DNA of 42,694 bases, taken from an uncultured bacterium. Lineage in GTDB: Bacteria; Patescibacteriota; Dojkabacteria; CALFHW01. How positions within the stretch are numbered: position 1 is the stretch's first letter; each line of letters begins with the position of its first letter. This document shows positions 8,110-15,988 of this stretch, one piece after another. The notes under the pieces are model-generated. The model searched no databases. It was not told the DNA's origin and worked only from the letters and a program-made list of their open reading frames with translations. The stretch lies in NCBI GenBank assembly GCA_937876695.1, contig CALFHW010000197.1:1-42694 (forward strand), written 5' to 3'. The position numbers were made by a program, and so were the translations under genes.

Positions 8110-8718
8110 ATGAAAGACAAAGAAATTGGACTACAAATCAAAAAGGCACGCCTCGAGTCTGGATTATCCCAAGAGGAGGTAGCAAATAAAATAGGCGTCA
8201 CTTGGGAAATGATCAGTAGATATGAAAATGGGCGCACCAGCTCATTGAAGCACTTGCGCAAACTGGGGGAGGTGCTAGACAAGCCCATAAACTTCTTCAT
8301 CTCTTCTACAAAGGAGAATAACGAGAGTTTCACTATTGAAAATATCGTCAATAAACTCAAAGAATCTGCAGTTACCTATAGCAGCGCCATTAGAAATGTC
8401 GTCAGAATTATAGAGAAACTTTCTGGGAAAGGGATTGAGGATGATTTAAGGGATACGGATAAGTTTGTAGAAGCCAAAATAAGCTATACCGAGAAGTACC
8501 CAGAACTATTTGCCTTGAAAGTCAGCGACATGACGATACTTCCCCAAAGCGATATAAGAGATGGCGACGTCATATTTCTAACCGATCGCATAGAGCCGAA
8601 AGTCGGGCAGACTGTGCTGTCATTTGACGGCGTAAACTATACACTAGGCGGGTTCGACCCAGCTAGTATCGATGTTCCCTTAGCAGTAGTAGTAGGACTT
8701 GATAGAAAATACGACTGA
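8110..8718 (+). CDS. XRE-family regulator with a LexA/S24-like C-terminal domain, probably inactive as a protease
   Basis: The N-terminal half is a Cro/C1-type helix-turn-helix: MKDKEIGLQIKKARLESG, then LSQEEVANKIGVTWEMISRYE. The C-terminal half (about 125-202) follows the S24 pattern ALKVSDMTILP...IRDGDVIFL. Where LexA has its serine nucleophile (GMSM) this has DMTIL, and no lysine stands at the usual general-base place (VLSFDGVNYTLGGF), so self-cleavage looks lost. I chose ATG 8110 because the family begins right before the first helix; an in-frame ATG at 8074 would add 12 residues. It probably represses itself and perhaps the divergent gene at 7971. Confidence 0.82.
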   Translation: MKDKEIGLQIKKARLESGLSQEEVANKIGVTWEMISRYENGRTSSLKHLRKLGEVLDKPINFFISSTKENNESFTIENIVNKLKESAVTYSSAIRNVVRIIEKLSGKGIEDDLRDTDKFVEAKISYTEKYPELFALKVSDMTILPQSDIRDGDVIFLTDRIEPKVGQTVLSFDGVNYTLGGFDPASIDVPLAVVVGLDRKYD

Positions 8719-8726
8719 TAAGCGAC

Positions 8727-9215
8727 CTAAAGCCTAGGAGAGAAATTGCCGGTTACGTTATTTTGCGGTCTAACATGCCTCTCACCCTCTAGATATCTAC
8801 GGATGGTTTTGGTCAGTTCTTGTGGATCAGTCTCTGATTTAAGCATATAACCATCAGCCCCAATTGCTAGTGCCTTCTCAATTGCCAAATCGCCACCGAT
8901 GTTGGTCAACATGACTACAATTGGATTTCCGTACTTTTCAGGTTCAGCTTTGATGTCTGCAAGAACACTGATGCCATCGATATCAGGCATGATTATGTCT
9001 AAAAGCAGCAAATCGTATTTTTTAGTTGCCAACATATCTAAAGTAGACTGCCCGTTCTTAGCCCCCTCAATATTGAGACCGTTATCTTTAATGATATCGA
9101 TGTAAATCAGTCTGGCGTCCTCTTCATCTTCCGCTAAAAGAATAGTAGCCTTTTCAGGAACGATGGTTTTGATCGGTGTAGTTGCAGCTGTAGGGTTTAC
9201 TTGATTAGTATCCAT
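8727..9215 (-). CDS. Stand-alone response-regulator receiver domain
   Basis: The 162-residue protein is a single CheY-like domain (about residues 22-145) with a loose N-terminal tail and a polar C-terminal tail, and no output domain. The acidic pair (AEDEED), the phosphoacceptor aspartate D73 in LLLLDIIMPD, the threonine in VVMLTN and the lysine in YMLKSE are all present, so it should be phosphorylatable. No histidine kinase is nearby. It converges on the XRE gene, with eight bases between the stops. Confidence 0.92.
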   Translation of the reverse strand: MDTNQVNPTAATTPIKTIVPEKATILLAEDEEDARLIYIDIIKDNGLNIEGAKNGQSTLDMLATKKYDLLLLDIIMPDIDGISVLADIKAEPEKYGNPIVVMLTNIGGDLAIEKALAIGADGYMLKSETDPQELTKTIRRYLEGERHVRPQNNVTGNFSPRL

Positions 9216-9268
9216 ATTGATTAAGTTAATAATAGTTTAACTAGTAATAATAATATAGCAGATAACTA

Positions 9269-9550
9269 TTATAAACTTATATCCCCTTTCCAGATTATCA
9301 AATATATAGTCCAATAAAAGACCAGGCTCACCACCGCGATAACTGCTCTAACTGATACTGCCACAAATTTAATCGACTTACTGGGCCTGGCGGAAGTGAT
9401 AATTGCATAGCCTGAAGAAAGTAGAGTAAACAAGCTGTAAAGCCCTAGCGCCAAAAGATAACCTTTGCGAATATCCCCGGTGATCAGCGCAGCGATTCCA
9501 AGTATAAACAACCAACCAAACAGTAATTTCAAAATTTGTAGAACAATCAT
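9269..9550 (-). CDS. Small membrane protein
   Basis: This 93-residue protein has no recognised family. It shows three or four hydrophobic segments (about 2-22, 30-52 and 63-88), separated by short charged turns (TGDIRKG, SARPSKSIK). It is an integral inner-membrane protein by composition. It is divergent from the tiny basic gene at 9598, whose extended -10 element starts ten bases beyond this start. Confidence 0.6.
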   Translation of the reverse strand: MIVLQILKLLFGWLFILGIAALITGDIRKGYLLALGLYSLFTLLSSGYAIITSARPSKSIKFVAVSVRAVIAVVSLVFYWTIYLIIWKGDISL

Positions 9551-9559
9551 TGTAAATAC

Positions 9560-9568
9560 TGCTATAAT
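9560..9568 (+). promoter_or_regulatory. Extended -10 promoter
   Basis: TGCTATAAT matches the fusA and tRNA-Asn promoters exactly. It lies 29 bases before the ATG at 9598, giving a leader of about 23 bases. No good -35 is needed with this element. It is the main reason for believing the tiny gene that follows. Confidence 0.6.
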
Positions 9569-9597
9569 TAGATTAATAACATATTACATTCGTGCGG

Positions 9598-9678
9598 ATG
9601 AACAAAGCAAGGAAAGTCGCAAAAAAGAAACACTCAAAGAAAGCTGGCAAGGCTATTTCAATGAGATTCAGGGGCTAA
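9598..9678 (+). CDS. Tiny very basic peptide (26 residues), possible ribosome-associated protein
   Basis: The reading is MNKARKVAKKKHSKKAGKAI followed by SMRFRG. Twelve of 26 residues are lysine, arginine or histidine, with no acidic residue. This resembles very small ribosomal or rRNA-binding proteins (bTHX or AURKAIP1/COX24 type) in composition only; I cannot assign a family. A strong extended -10 promoter lies just upstream. The stop abuts the mnmA stop of the opposite strand with no gap. A different, longer frame (9465-9686) across the same bases looks spurious. Confidence 0.5.
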   Translation: MNKARKVAKKKHSKKAGKAISMRFRG

Positions 9679-10863
9679 TCAGCTGATTATCGCCCTCCCA
9701 ATCGTCACTCCATCTGAAGTTGAAAACACAATACTCTGTCCTGGGGCTATGGCCCATTGTGCAGAGATAAACTCAAACTGGCCTAATCCTTGTTCTCGTT
9801 GCTCTGCTAGTGGTTCGGCCAGGCTGCCCGGAGCAGGTTTCTGTCTATACCTAACAGCTGCAGATAAACCCAGAGAGTTTAATTCCTGAGTATTCAGCTT
9901 TGCCAAATCTGGGTGCTGCCAGGTTAAATCTGAAAACCTCACTTGTGTCTTGTTTAGCAGTGGATGGTTTCTGCCAGTTCCTACGTACACGGCATTTTCG
10001 TTTGCGGACTTTGCTACCACATAATAAGGGACTGCAAATCCCCCCAGACCTAGCCCTTCACGCTGGCCAATAGTATAGAGAGACATACCATTATGAGAGC
10101 CCACCACTTTACCGCTATCGATATCGATAATCTGGCCCTGTTCAGGCTTTAGGTGATTTGCCAAGAACTGCCTGACATCGATGTCTCCTACGAAGCAGAT
10201 GCCTTGACTATCGGGCCTAGCTGCATTTGGAAGGCCCACAAAACTGGCGAGCGCGCGCACCTGTGATTTCTCGTAGTTGGCCAGTGGAAACACTGACCTA
10301 GACAATTGAGACTGATCTAAAGCTGACAGAAAGTATGTCTGGTCCTTAACCCTGTCCTTTGGCCTAGTTAGAAAATATCCTTCGATCTCCTTAGCGATCG
10401 CTGACGGCTGCAAACTAAGCCTCTCTACCTTAGCGTAGTGCCCAGTTGCTACATAGTCAAACCCTTCTGCCACCACATAATCTAGAAATGCCTTAAATTT
10501 AATTTCTGAATTGCACAGGATATCTGGATTTGGGGTCCTGCCGGCTTCATATTCGGCAAAAAAATTATCTAGCACGTACTTCTTGTACTCTTTCTCAAAG
10601 TTGACGCTCTCGACCTCAATACGCAAGAAGTCAGCCACTTCAGCAGCAGAGCGCAAATCCTCTTCCCAGGGGCAGCTACCATCAAGTCCAGCTTCACCGG
10701 CCCAATTCTTCATAAACACGCCCTTCACTTCTGCACCTGCGCGCTTGAGAAGATAAGCGCTGATGGCACTATCAACGCCTCCGGATAAACCGACTGCGAC
10801 TTTCTTGCCGCTGTATTGTTCTAATTGACCGATTTTTACTAACTCATTTATATCCAATTCCAT
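9679..10863 (-). CDS. mnmA: tRNA-specific 2-thiouridylase MnmA
   Basis: MnmA makes 2-thiouridine at the wobble position of tRNA-Lys, Glu and Gln. The PP-loop SGGVDS is at 27-32. The catalytic cysteine stands in NPDILCNSEIKF and its partner in SQGICFVGD. GHYAKV and the central DQTYFL block (DQTYFLSALDQSQLSRSVFP) also fit. At 394 residues it is slightly longer than the usual 360-380, from an N-terminal 20-residue extension and a longer C-terminal beta-domain loop rich in Gln, Ala and Glu. It stands alone. A TAGATT box ends five bases before the ATG. Confidence 0.96.
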   Translation of the reverse strand: MELDINELVKIGQLEQYSGKKVAVGLSGGVDSAISAYLLKRAGAEVKGVFMKNWAGEAGLDGSCPWEEDLRSAAEVADFLRIEVESVNFEKEYKKYVLDNFFAEYEAGRTPNPDILCNSEIKFKAFLDYVVAEGFDYVATGHYAKVERLSLQPSAIAKEIEGYFLTRPKDRVKDQTYFLSALDQSQLSRSVFPLANYEKSQVRALASFVGLPNAARPDSQGICFVGDIDVRQFLANHLKPEQGQIIDIDSGKVVGSHNGMSLYTIGQREGLGLGGFAVPYYVVAKSANENAVYVGTGRNHPLLNKTQVRFSDLTWQHPDLAKLNTQELNSLGLSAAVRYRQKPAPGSLAEPLAEQREQGLGQFEFISAQWAIAPGQSIVFSTSDGVTIGRAIIS

Positions 10864-10868
10864 GGTAG

Positions 10869-10874
10869 AATCTA
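10869..10874 (-). promoter_or_regulatory. -10 box for mnmA, leaderless spacing
   Basis: TAGATT on the minus strand ends five bases before the mnmA ATG, the same distance seen for rpsJ, uppP and the dockerin gene. No convincing -35 stands 17 bases upstream, so the call is weak by itself. Confidence 0.35.
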
Positions 10875-10943
10875 TTGACTGTTAGCATTGACTAACTACA
10901 GAGATAATATATGATTATATTATAACTTGTCAGTTAACCAACT

Positions 10944-11651
10944 ATGGACGAAAGATTGTTTATAAAAGAACAGAAAAGCCAAAGTAGAAATCAGCTCATA
11001 TTGATTGTCTCAGCGGTAGCTTTAGTGATTCTTGGATTAGGCGGCATGGTGGTATTACTCACTAATAACAACAAGCCACAACCAGCCGCAGTTACACCTC
11101 CTCCAGTTGTCGCTAATCCTGAAGATAACGAACCAGACCCTACACCAGCAAATCCAACCCCAGTAGAACCAGAGCCAGTTGCTCCGCAACCCATAACGCC
11201 CACTACCCCAACACCTGAACCTCCAGCAGCTACTGCAGACTACAAAGCCCCTGAGGACTCAACCAAAATACACGTATATTTCCCTAAGGCATCAGACAGT
11301 TCGGGTATACTAAACCCAGTGCTGAGAGATAAACCTAGTAGTAATCTACTTAGCTTCGGTATTTCACAGGTAGTCGCTGGTCCAAATGCTGACGAAAAAG
11401 CTGCCGGCCTCACGTCCACCTGGGCATTTACAGGTTCTTCAACTTGTGATCGCAATGTGACTTACAAGTTCAATATCACAAACTCTATTTTAAGACTCGA
11501 GCTATGCAGAGAGTTCAGCGGCAGTAATGCTAAACTATTTATTAGCGCGCTTGATACTACAACAAAACAAATTGCCAGTATTAAAAAAGCCGTCGTTCTA
11601 AAACCCGATGGAAACTGCCTCGACACCGCAGATAAGTCCTGTCTAAATTAG
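10944..11651 (+). CDS. Membrane-anchored extracellular protein with proline-rich stalk and GerMN-like domain
   Basis: A short basic cytoplasmic head (1-17) leads to one membrane helix (about 18-40, LILIVSAVALVILGLGG). A stalk of Pro, Glu and Thr repeats (about 46-100) follows, then a globular outer domain. The domain begins IHVYFPKASD and contains QVVAGPNADEKAAGLTSTW, matching the GerMN pattern (beta strand, then helix with AGP..EEKAAGL) found in germination and lipoprotein LpqB-type proteins. Four cysteines (STCDRN, ELCREF, GNCLDT, KSCLN) could pair outside the cell. The next gene, a LysM/M23 peptidase, starts 11 bases on, so both likely act on the wall. Confidence 0.72.
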   Translation: MDERLFIKEQKSQSRNQLILIVSAVALVILGLGGMVVLLTNNNKPQPAAVTPPPVVANPEDNEPDPTPANPTPVEPEPVAPQPITPTTPTPEPPAATADYKAPEDSTKIHVYFPKASDSSGILNPVLRDKPSSNLLSFGISQVVAGPNADEKAAGLTSTWAFTGSSTCDRNVTYKFNITNSILRLELCREFSGSNAKLFISALDTTTKQIASIKKAVVLKPDGNCLDTADKSCLN

Positions 11652-11661
11652 CGGAACTATA

Positions 11662-12954
11662 ATGTCTAAGAAATACCGAATAGGTGGCTTCAGCTATCAA
11701 AACCAACCCGACTATGACAATACGCCAGCTCGTAGGATTAGAAGTGATGATGGAGCGATTAAAGTAAATGCCGGCTATAATCTGGGAATTGTGGACCTTG
11801 TTTCTAGTTATATGTCTATACGAATTAGACAGTTTAGAGTATTTGCTGCCCTGTTTTCACAGCTGTTTTCCGACATCTTTATTGAGCTCAAATCCCTTAT
11901 TGTTAGAAATATGTATTGGGGTAGGACCTCATTTTATAAGTCTAGCTTCCACATTATAGTAATTCTAATAACTTTCGGAGCTCTGTACTCTGGTTTTGAC
12001 GCTAGAATCGCTTCCTCTCAAAGAGATAGCCTTAGAAATATCAGGGTCAGCGATCGCATCATTGTAGATAGTGATGTGGTTTCACAGCAGGGTTCACTAT
12101 TCCCTTTGGAGCAGCTCGACGAGGAGAGCGATGGAATTTATGCGAATTACACAGTTAAATCCGGCGACAGTCTAGCCAAGATCGCACAGGATAACGCTAT
12201 AAATGAAAATACTATCCGCTGGGCGAATGGAATACCTGCTGGACGTGACACACTTTCTGTGGGCCAAGTTATCAAAATACCTAAAGTAGACGGCGTTCTT
12301 TACTCAGTCAAGGGCGGCGATACTGTTGATAGTGTCCTAGCCAAAGTACAGCTTAAGGATAAGGATGCCGATAAACTGACTTTTCTAGAACTAAACGCTA
12401 TAGCCATTGATGCAGATGGCAAGCTTATCCCGGGTAGTACTGTGATTCTATACGACGCATCGATACCTCTACCTAAGCCTGTCGTGGCCAGACCTGTAAC
12501 TAGACCTGGCAGCGGCACTACTGTAAATCCAGGTAGCCAAAACCTGCCTTCGGTTGCACCTGGGACGTTTGTAAACCCGATGCAGCTATGTAGTTACTCA
12601 TATAGCAGAGGTTATTCTACTTACCACACAGGTGTCGATCTAGCCACCAACCCAGGTTGTTGGATAGTAGCAGCTGGTGCAGGTGTTGTAGCCCGTACGG
12701 GACAATGTAACGACCTTGGATATTGTGTAGTGATTAAACATGCGGGTGGCTATAGCACTATCTATGGCCATGGCAATGGCGTCATCGGGGTATCTGTAGG
12801 TCAACAAGTGTCTGCAGGCCAAAAGATTATGCAGTCAGGTTGTACCGGTAGATGCTTTGGACCACATTTACATTTGTCTATGACCATAAATAATCAAGAT
12901 GTATACGGTTGTTATAGATGTAGAGTAAACCCCAGAGGCACCATCCCTTACTAA
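11662..12954 (+). CDS. LysM and M23-family cell-wall peptidase, membrane anchored
   Basis: The 430 residues comprise a cytoplasmic N-terminus of about 90, a membrane helix (about 94-114, FHIIVILITFGALYSGF), a LysM repeat (YTVKSGDSLAKIAQDNAINE), a second LysM-like unit (YSVKGGDTVDSVLAKVQ), a proline-rich linker and a C-terminal LytM/M23 domain. Zinc ligands are visible as HTGVDLA (H and D) and the HLHL motif in FGPHLHLS, with a further histidine in IYGHGNG. Six or more cysteines in the M23 domain suggest disulfides. It should cleave peptide cross-links in peptidoglycan. The pairing with the upstream GerMN protein suggests one transcription unit. Confidence 0.92.
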   Translation: MSKKYRIGGFSYQNQPDYDNTPARRIRSDDGAIKVNAGYNLGIVDLVSSYMSIRIRQFRVFAALFSQLFSDIFIELKSLIVRNMYWGRTSFYKSSFHIIVILITFGALYSGFDARIASSQRDSLRNIRVSDRIIVDSDVVSQQGSLFPLEQLDEESDGIYANYTVKSGDSLAKIAQDNAINENTIRWANGIPAGRDTLSVGQVIKIPKVDGVLYSVKGGDTVDSVLAKVQLKDKDADKLTFLELNAIAIDADGKLIPGSTVILYDASIPLPKPVVARPVTRPGSGTTVNPGSQNLPSVAPGTFVNPMQLCSYSYSRGYSTYHTGVDLATNPGCWIVAAGAGVVARTGQCNDLGYCVVIKHAGGYSTIYGHGNGVIGVSVGQQVSAGQKIMQSGCTGRCFGPHLHLSMTINNQDVYGCYRCRVNPRGTIPY

Positions 12955-12964
12955 GTCACAACTT

Positions 12965-15328
12965 TTAACTAAACGGGGATTCTAAGTTCTTACCTTCACT
13001 AAACTGTTCTTGTCTGTCGCTGGCCGCTGATGAGCCAGCTGCGTCAATTGGATCGACGAACACCTCGATATTGTTTCTACCTTTTGTCAGCTTCACCATT
13101 ATCAAGGCTGAGTACTTACTCTCGGCTAAAGGATAGTTGTTCTTTACTGAAGGGAATTTGTAAGATCTCTTAGCCACCAGCATTGCGTATTCACCCGGCT
13201 CTACCCAAAAATCAAACTTGCCGTTGTAATTGGTAGATTGAGTATCTACCATTTCCCAACTTTCGGTGTTGAATATTTTTACCACGGCATAGGGAACTCT
13301 AAGGCCGCTAACCGAGTCTATTACAGCTGCGTACTTGTTATCTCTACCAGTCAATTTAGGTAATAGGTAGAGACCTAATGTCAGTATGTACAAAGATACA
13401 ATCACTAGGTTAAATAGGTTTGGCACCAGTATAAGACTTATCACTGACATACCAATTCCTAAGCTGAAAATGAATGGCAATGCTCTGCGGTAGGTGGCTT
13501 TAATGAAGTCAATTATGGATTTGATTAAGTTGGCGCCATTTTTTACAGCTCTCAATTCCTCACTATAAAGCATAACATCCGCGACTCTAGCTACTTGATT
13601 CTTGTTGATACTTATTTCCTCTTTATGTGTGACATAGCCTGATTGAGTAATCTCAAGCCTGTATGCACCCGGCGAAATGATAAAACCGTAGCGTCCTTCT
13701 AGATCTGTCACCGTCTGGTTGATAACTGTGGTAGTGCCGGACACATAAAGCCTACATACCGCAAATTCAATTGGCTTGCCAGTATAGGCGTCAAAGACTA
13801 TTCCCCACGGCTTATTTCTCTGCCTCAATACGTAAAATCCGAATATATTTAGCAGCAAACCCGGTGCGTTTACGAATGACAATAAACTAAGTAGATTTAA
13901 CCCTAACAAAGCACCGAGTAAGAGAGCCAAGATACCTCCAATTCCTATTTCATTAAACAGACTATCTATAAAGGTGCCTTCCAAAATCGTACCAGCGAAT
14001 ATGTCGATGTTGTTGTTATTCCTGAAAAAGTCCCTAAGTACTGTAATTACATCGCCTGACGAGATTGTTTCGCCAAAGCAGTTCTCTGGTTCTTCATTGG
14101 GATCGCATTCTTGGGGGGTACCAGGCCCTACCACAAAATTAAATACCACATAATCACTATTGCTATTGCCGCTGTTGTCACGTACTGTCACACGGAGGGT
14201 GGAATAGGTATCAGTGGGAAGAGGCGATGATGGGGTTAGGGTAAATACGTAGTCTAGTGGGCCGCCAGTCCAGGTCAGCTGCGGGCTACTGCTATTGTAC
14301 TCCACTCCGTTCAGGTTGATAACTAGTGAATTCAGATCTACGCCAGATTGGTTATCCGTCAATCTAAAACTAAGTGGTCCATTGGCTGGGAAAGTGGGCT
14401 GAAATGCCGTCGGGCTGATGAATTGAATTTGTGGCGGTTGCACGTCTGCTGGGGGAGGCGTGGGCTGGTTAAAAATTATTTGAGCGGTACTAGCATTACC
14501 AGCTACATCGCTAGCTTGAACCGCAATTGTAGAGGCGGCTCCTACTGGGAAAGGTACGCTAGGGGTAATAGTAAAGAGGTAGTTGAGGCTACTGCCGGTA
14601 TAACTGAGCTCTGGGCTGGCGATTGTATAGGTAATGCCATTAATCACAAAAGCCAGCGAGCTTAAATCTACGCCCGATTGATTGTCGGTGACCCTGATAG
14701 TAACTTGGGAGTTTGGAGCCACCCCAGTTTGGCCACTAGTAGGGCTTACAAAAACGATATTTGGCCCTTGAGTATCTGCGCTGCAAGGGCCAGAAACAAA
14801 AGTATAACTACCATTGGTGACGCCGCTGAGTAAATCTTGGCTGGTCGCCGCGTCGGCGACATTACTATCTAGAGTTACCCCCACGCCGTCGAAGTCTATA
14901 TTAAAGGCCGTAGCAGTAGCGCTCGGAGGGCTAGTGAATTCGATAGTAGCAAACAACCTCCTGCTAGTAAGCGTACCTACGAATGAACCTGCTGCCACTC
15001 TGATAACTCCCGCGCCTTGATTGACCTGGTTATAAAAATAAGTCTCGTAGGCGCTACCAGGTGTGACCTGAACGCCAGGGACAGACGGATTAGAGTCGAT
15101 GATAGTGACTTGTGAGGGGTCAAAAGTGATCTCAATATCTGCAGCGTTTGAACTTTGGGCAGTAGCATCGATTTCGACCGCAATTGAGCGCACGCAGCCT
15201 CTCTCAAAACTGGCATTTGCGGGGCTCATGTCGACAGTGGCCGCCCGGATATCACCCGCAAGTGTCAATCCTAGCAAGAGAGAGACCGCCACTGACGTAA
15301 ACAATATTTCTAATCTACCCTTTGACAT
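12965..15328 (-). CDS. Large envelope protein: cohesin-like domain, two Ig-like repeats, membrane hairpins and two carboxypeptidase-regulatory-like domains
   Basis: Of 787 residues, 1-29 form a signal or anchor (LLLGLTLAGDIRAA). Residues 31-180 read as a cohesin/CBM-like beta-sandwich: VDMSPANASF, then ADIEITFDPSQVTIID, GVIRVAAGSF, RRLFATIEFTS and NIDFDGVGVTLD, the cohesin strand pattern. Two homologous Ig-like repeats (187-288, 297-400) share TDNQSGVDL and NxLxYxFTxTPS. Hydrophobic hairpins lie at 462-501 and 615-657. Each is followed by a CarboxypepD_reg-like domain (508-590 with TDLEGRYGFIISPGAYRLEI; 665-755 with NYNGKFDFWVEPGEYAMLV). If the signal is cleaved, the hairpins place all beta domains outside. 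It overlaps the dockerin gene by one base (TAATG), so the pair is translationally coupled. Confidence 0.8.
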   Translation of the reverse strand: MSKGRLEILFTSVAVSLLLGLTLAGDIRAATVDMSPANASFERGCVRSIAVEIDATAQSSNAADIEITFDPSQVTIIDSNPSVPGVQVTPGSAYETYFYNQVNQGAGVIRVAAGSFVGTLTSRRLFATIEFTSPPSATATAFNIDFDGVGVTLDSNVADAATSQDLLSGVTNGSYTFVSGPCSADTQGPNIVFVSPTSGQTGVAPNSQVTIRVTDNQSGVDLSSLAFVINGITYTIASPELSYTGSSLNYLFTITPSVPFPVGAASTIAVQASDVAGNASTAQIIFNQPTPPPADVQPPQIQFISPTAFQPTFPANGPLSFRLTDNQSGVDLNSLVINLNGVEYNSSSPQLTWTGGPLDYVFTLTPSSPLPTDTYSTLRVTVRDNSGNSNSDYVVFNFVVGPGTPQECDPNEEPENCFGETISSGDVITVLRDFFRNNNNIDIFAGTILEGTFIDSLFNEIGIGGILALLLGALLGLNLLSLLSFVNAPGLLLNIFGFYVLRQRNKPWGIVFDAYTGKPIEFAVCRLYVSGTTTVINQTVTDLEGRYGFIISPGAYRLEITQSGYVTHKEEISINKNQVARVADVMLYSEELRAVKNGANLIKSIIDFIKATYRRALPFIFSLGIGMSVISLILVPNLFNLVIVSLYILTLGLYLLPKLTGRDNKYAAVIDSVSGLRVPYAVVKIFNTESWEMVDTQSTNYNGKFDFWVEPGEYAMLVAKRSYKFPSVKNNYPLAESKYSALIMVKLTKGRNNIEVFVDPIDAAGSSAASDRQEQFSEGKNLESPFS

Positions 15329-15954
15329 TATTCGCCTGCAGTAAAGAAGTTAGTTATGGTATTTGATAGGTCTAGTGAATTAACTTTGGAGTCTCTATTT
15401 AGGTCATTTTTAATTGAGCCGCTATAAAGGGCGTTGATTTGAGTGCTGATATCGAGGGAATTGACATAGTTGTCATAGACTACGCTTGTCTCTCCTGCTA
15501 GCATCGGCCCATCCGCGGTAACATCTACATTTGAAATCGGGGTAGCAAAAGCGTTGTAGCCTGCGTATCTCTTGCGCAAATGCGAAAATCCTCTGATGTA
15601 GAAATTGTATACTCCTGTCGATAGGTAAACACCCTGAGCGCAAACATCCTCTGTAGCAACTCCCAGCGCGTTACTGGTGGTGGTATAGGAATCCAAATAC
15701 ACATCTCCCGCGTCATAGATGTCCACTGTCAGGTCGGTCCCCCAGTTTCCAGCCAGGGGGATTCTCTTTTCGGGATAAACTGTCAATTCCACAATACAGC
15801 TCCCTACCAAGGCTTCGACCTGTACATCATCAGCCTGCAATACTCTGGGCTCCTTTTGGTTCAAATGGTTGATAATGATAATCCCTACCAAAAATAACGC
15901 TACACTCACAATCCCAATAACCCAACGACCTAAAAATTTAAAGCTAGTGCCCAT
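15328..15954 (-). CDS. Membrane-anchored protein with C-terminal dockerin-type repeats
   Basis: The 208 residues include a membrane helix at 11-30 and a beta-rich outer domain (about 45-150) that I do not recognise. At the C-terminus is a dockerin-like pair. The second repeat has the complete calcium loop DLNRDSKVNSLD (184-195: D1, N3, D5, N9, D12) followed by a helix. The first (160-177, DNYVNSLDISTQINALYS) keeps the second half but lacks the leading aspartates. Dockerins bind cohesins in cellulosomes and in other bacteria; the next gene of the same operon encodes a cohesin-like domain. Its own leaderless-type promoter overlaps the end of the HAD gene. Confidence 0.8.
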   Translation of the reverse strand: MGTSFKFLGRWVIGIVSVALFLVGIIIINHLNQKEPRVLQADDVQVEALVGSCIVELTVYPEKRIPLAGNWGTDLTVDIYDAGDVYLDSYTTTSNALGVATEDVCAQGVYLSTGVYNFYIRGFSHLRKRYAGYNAFATPISNVDVTADGPMLAGETSVVYDNYVNSLDISTQINALYSGSIKNDLNRDSKVNSLDLSNTITNFFTAGE

Positions 15955-15959
15955 AGATC

Positions 15960-15988
15960 AATATAACTATTTTAGGCCTCTATGCCAA
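15960..15988 (-). promoter_or_regulatory. Promoter of the dockerin-cohesin operon, leaderless type
   Basis: TTGGCA (15983-15988), 17 bases, TATATT (15960-15965), five bases, ATG. Both boxes match consensus well and the spacer is ideal. The -35 overlaps the last codons of the upstream HAD-like gene, so the operon has independent control. Confidence 0.7.

Noticed and set aside
9465..9686. Plus-strand open frame of 73 codons covering the tiny basic gene
   Set aside because: Its first half is antisense to the small membrane protein gene and its start is upstream of the extended -10 promoter.
14348..14665. Plus-strand open frame of 105 codons inside the cohesin-like gene
   Set aside because: It is a shadow of the Ig-like repeats on the other strand, rich in Trp and Arg with no start signal.
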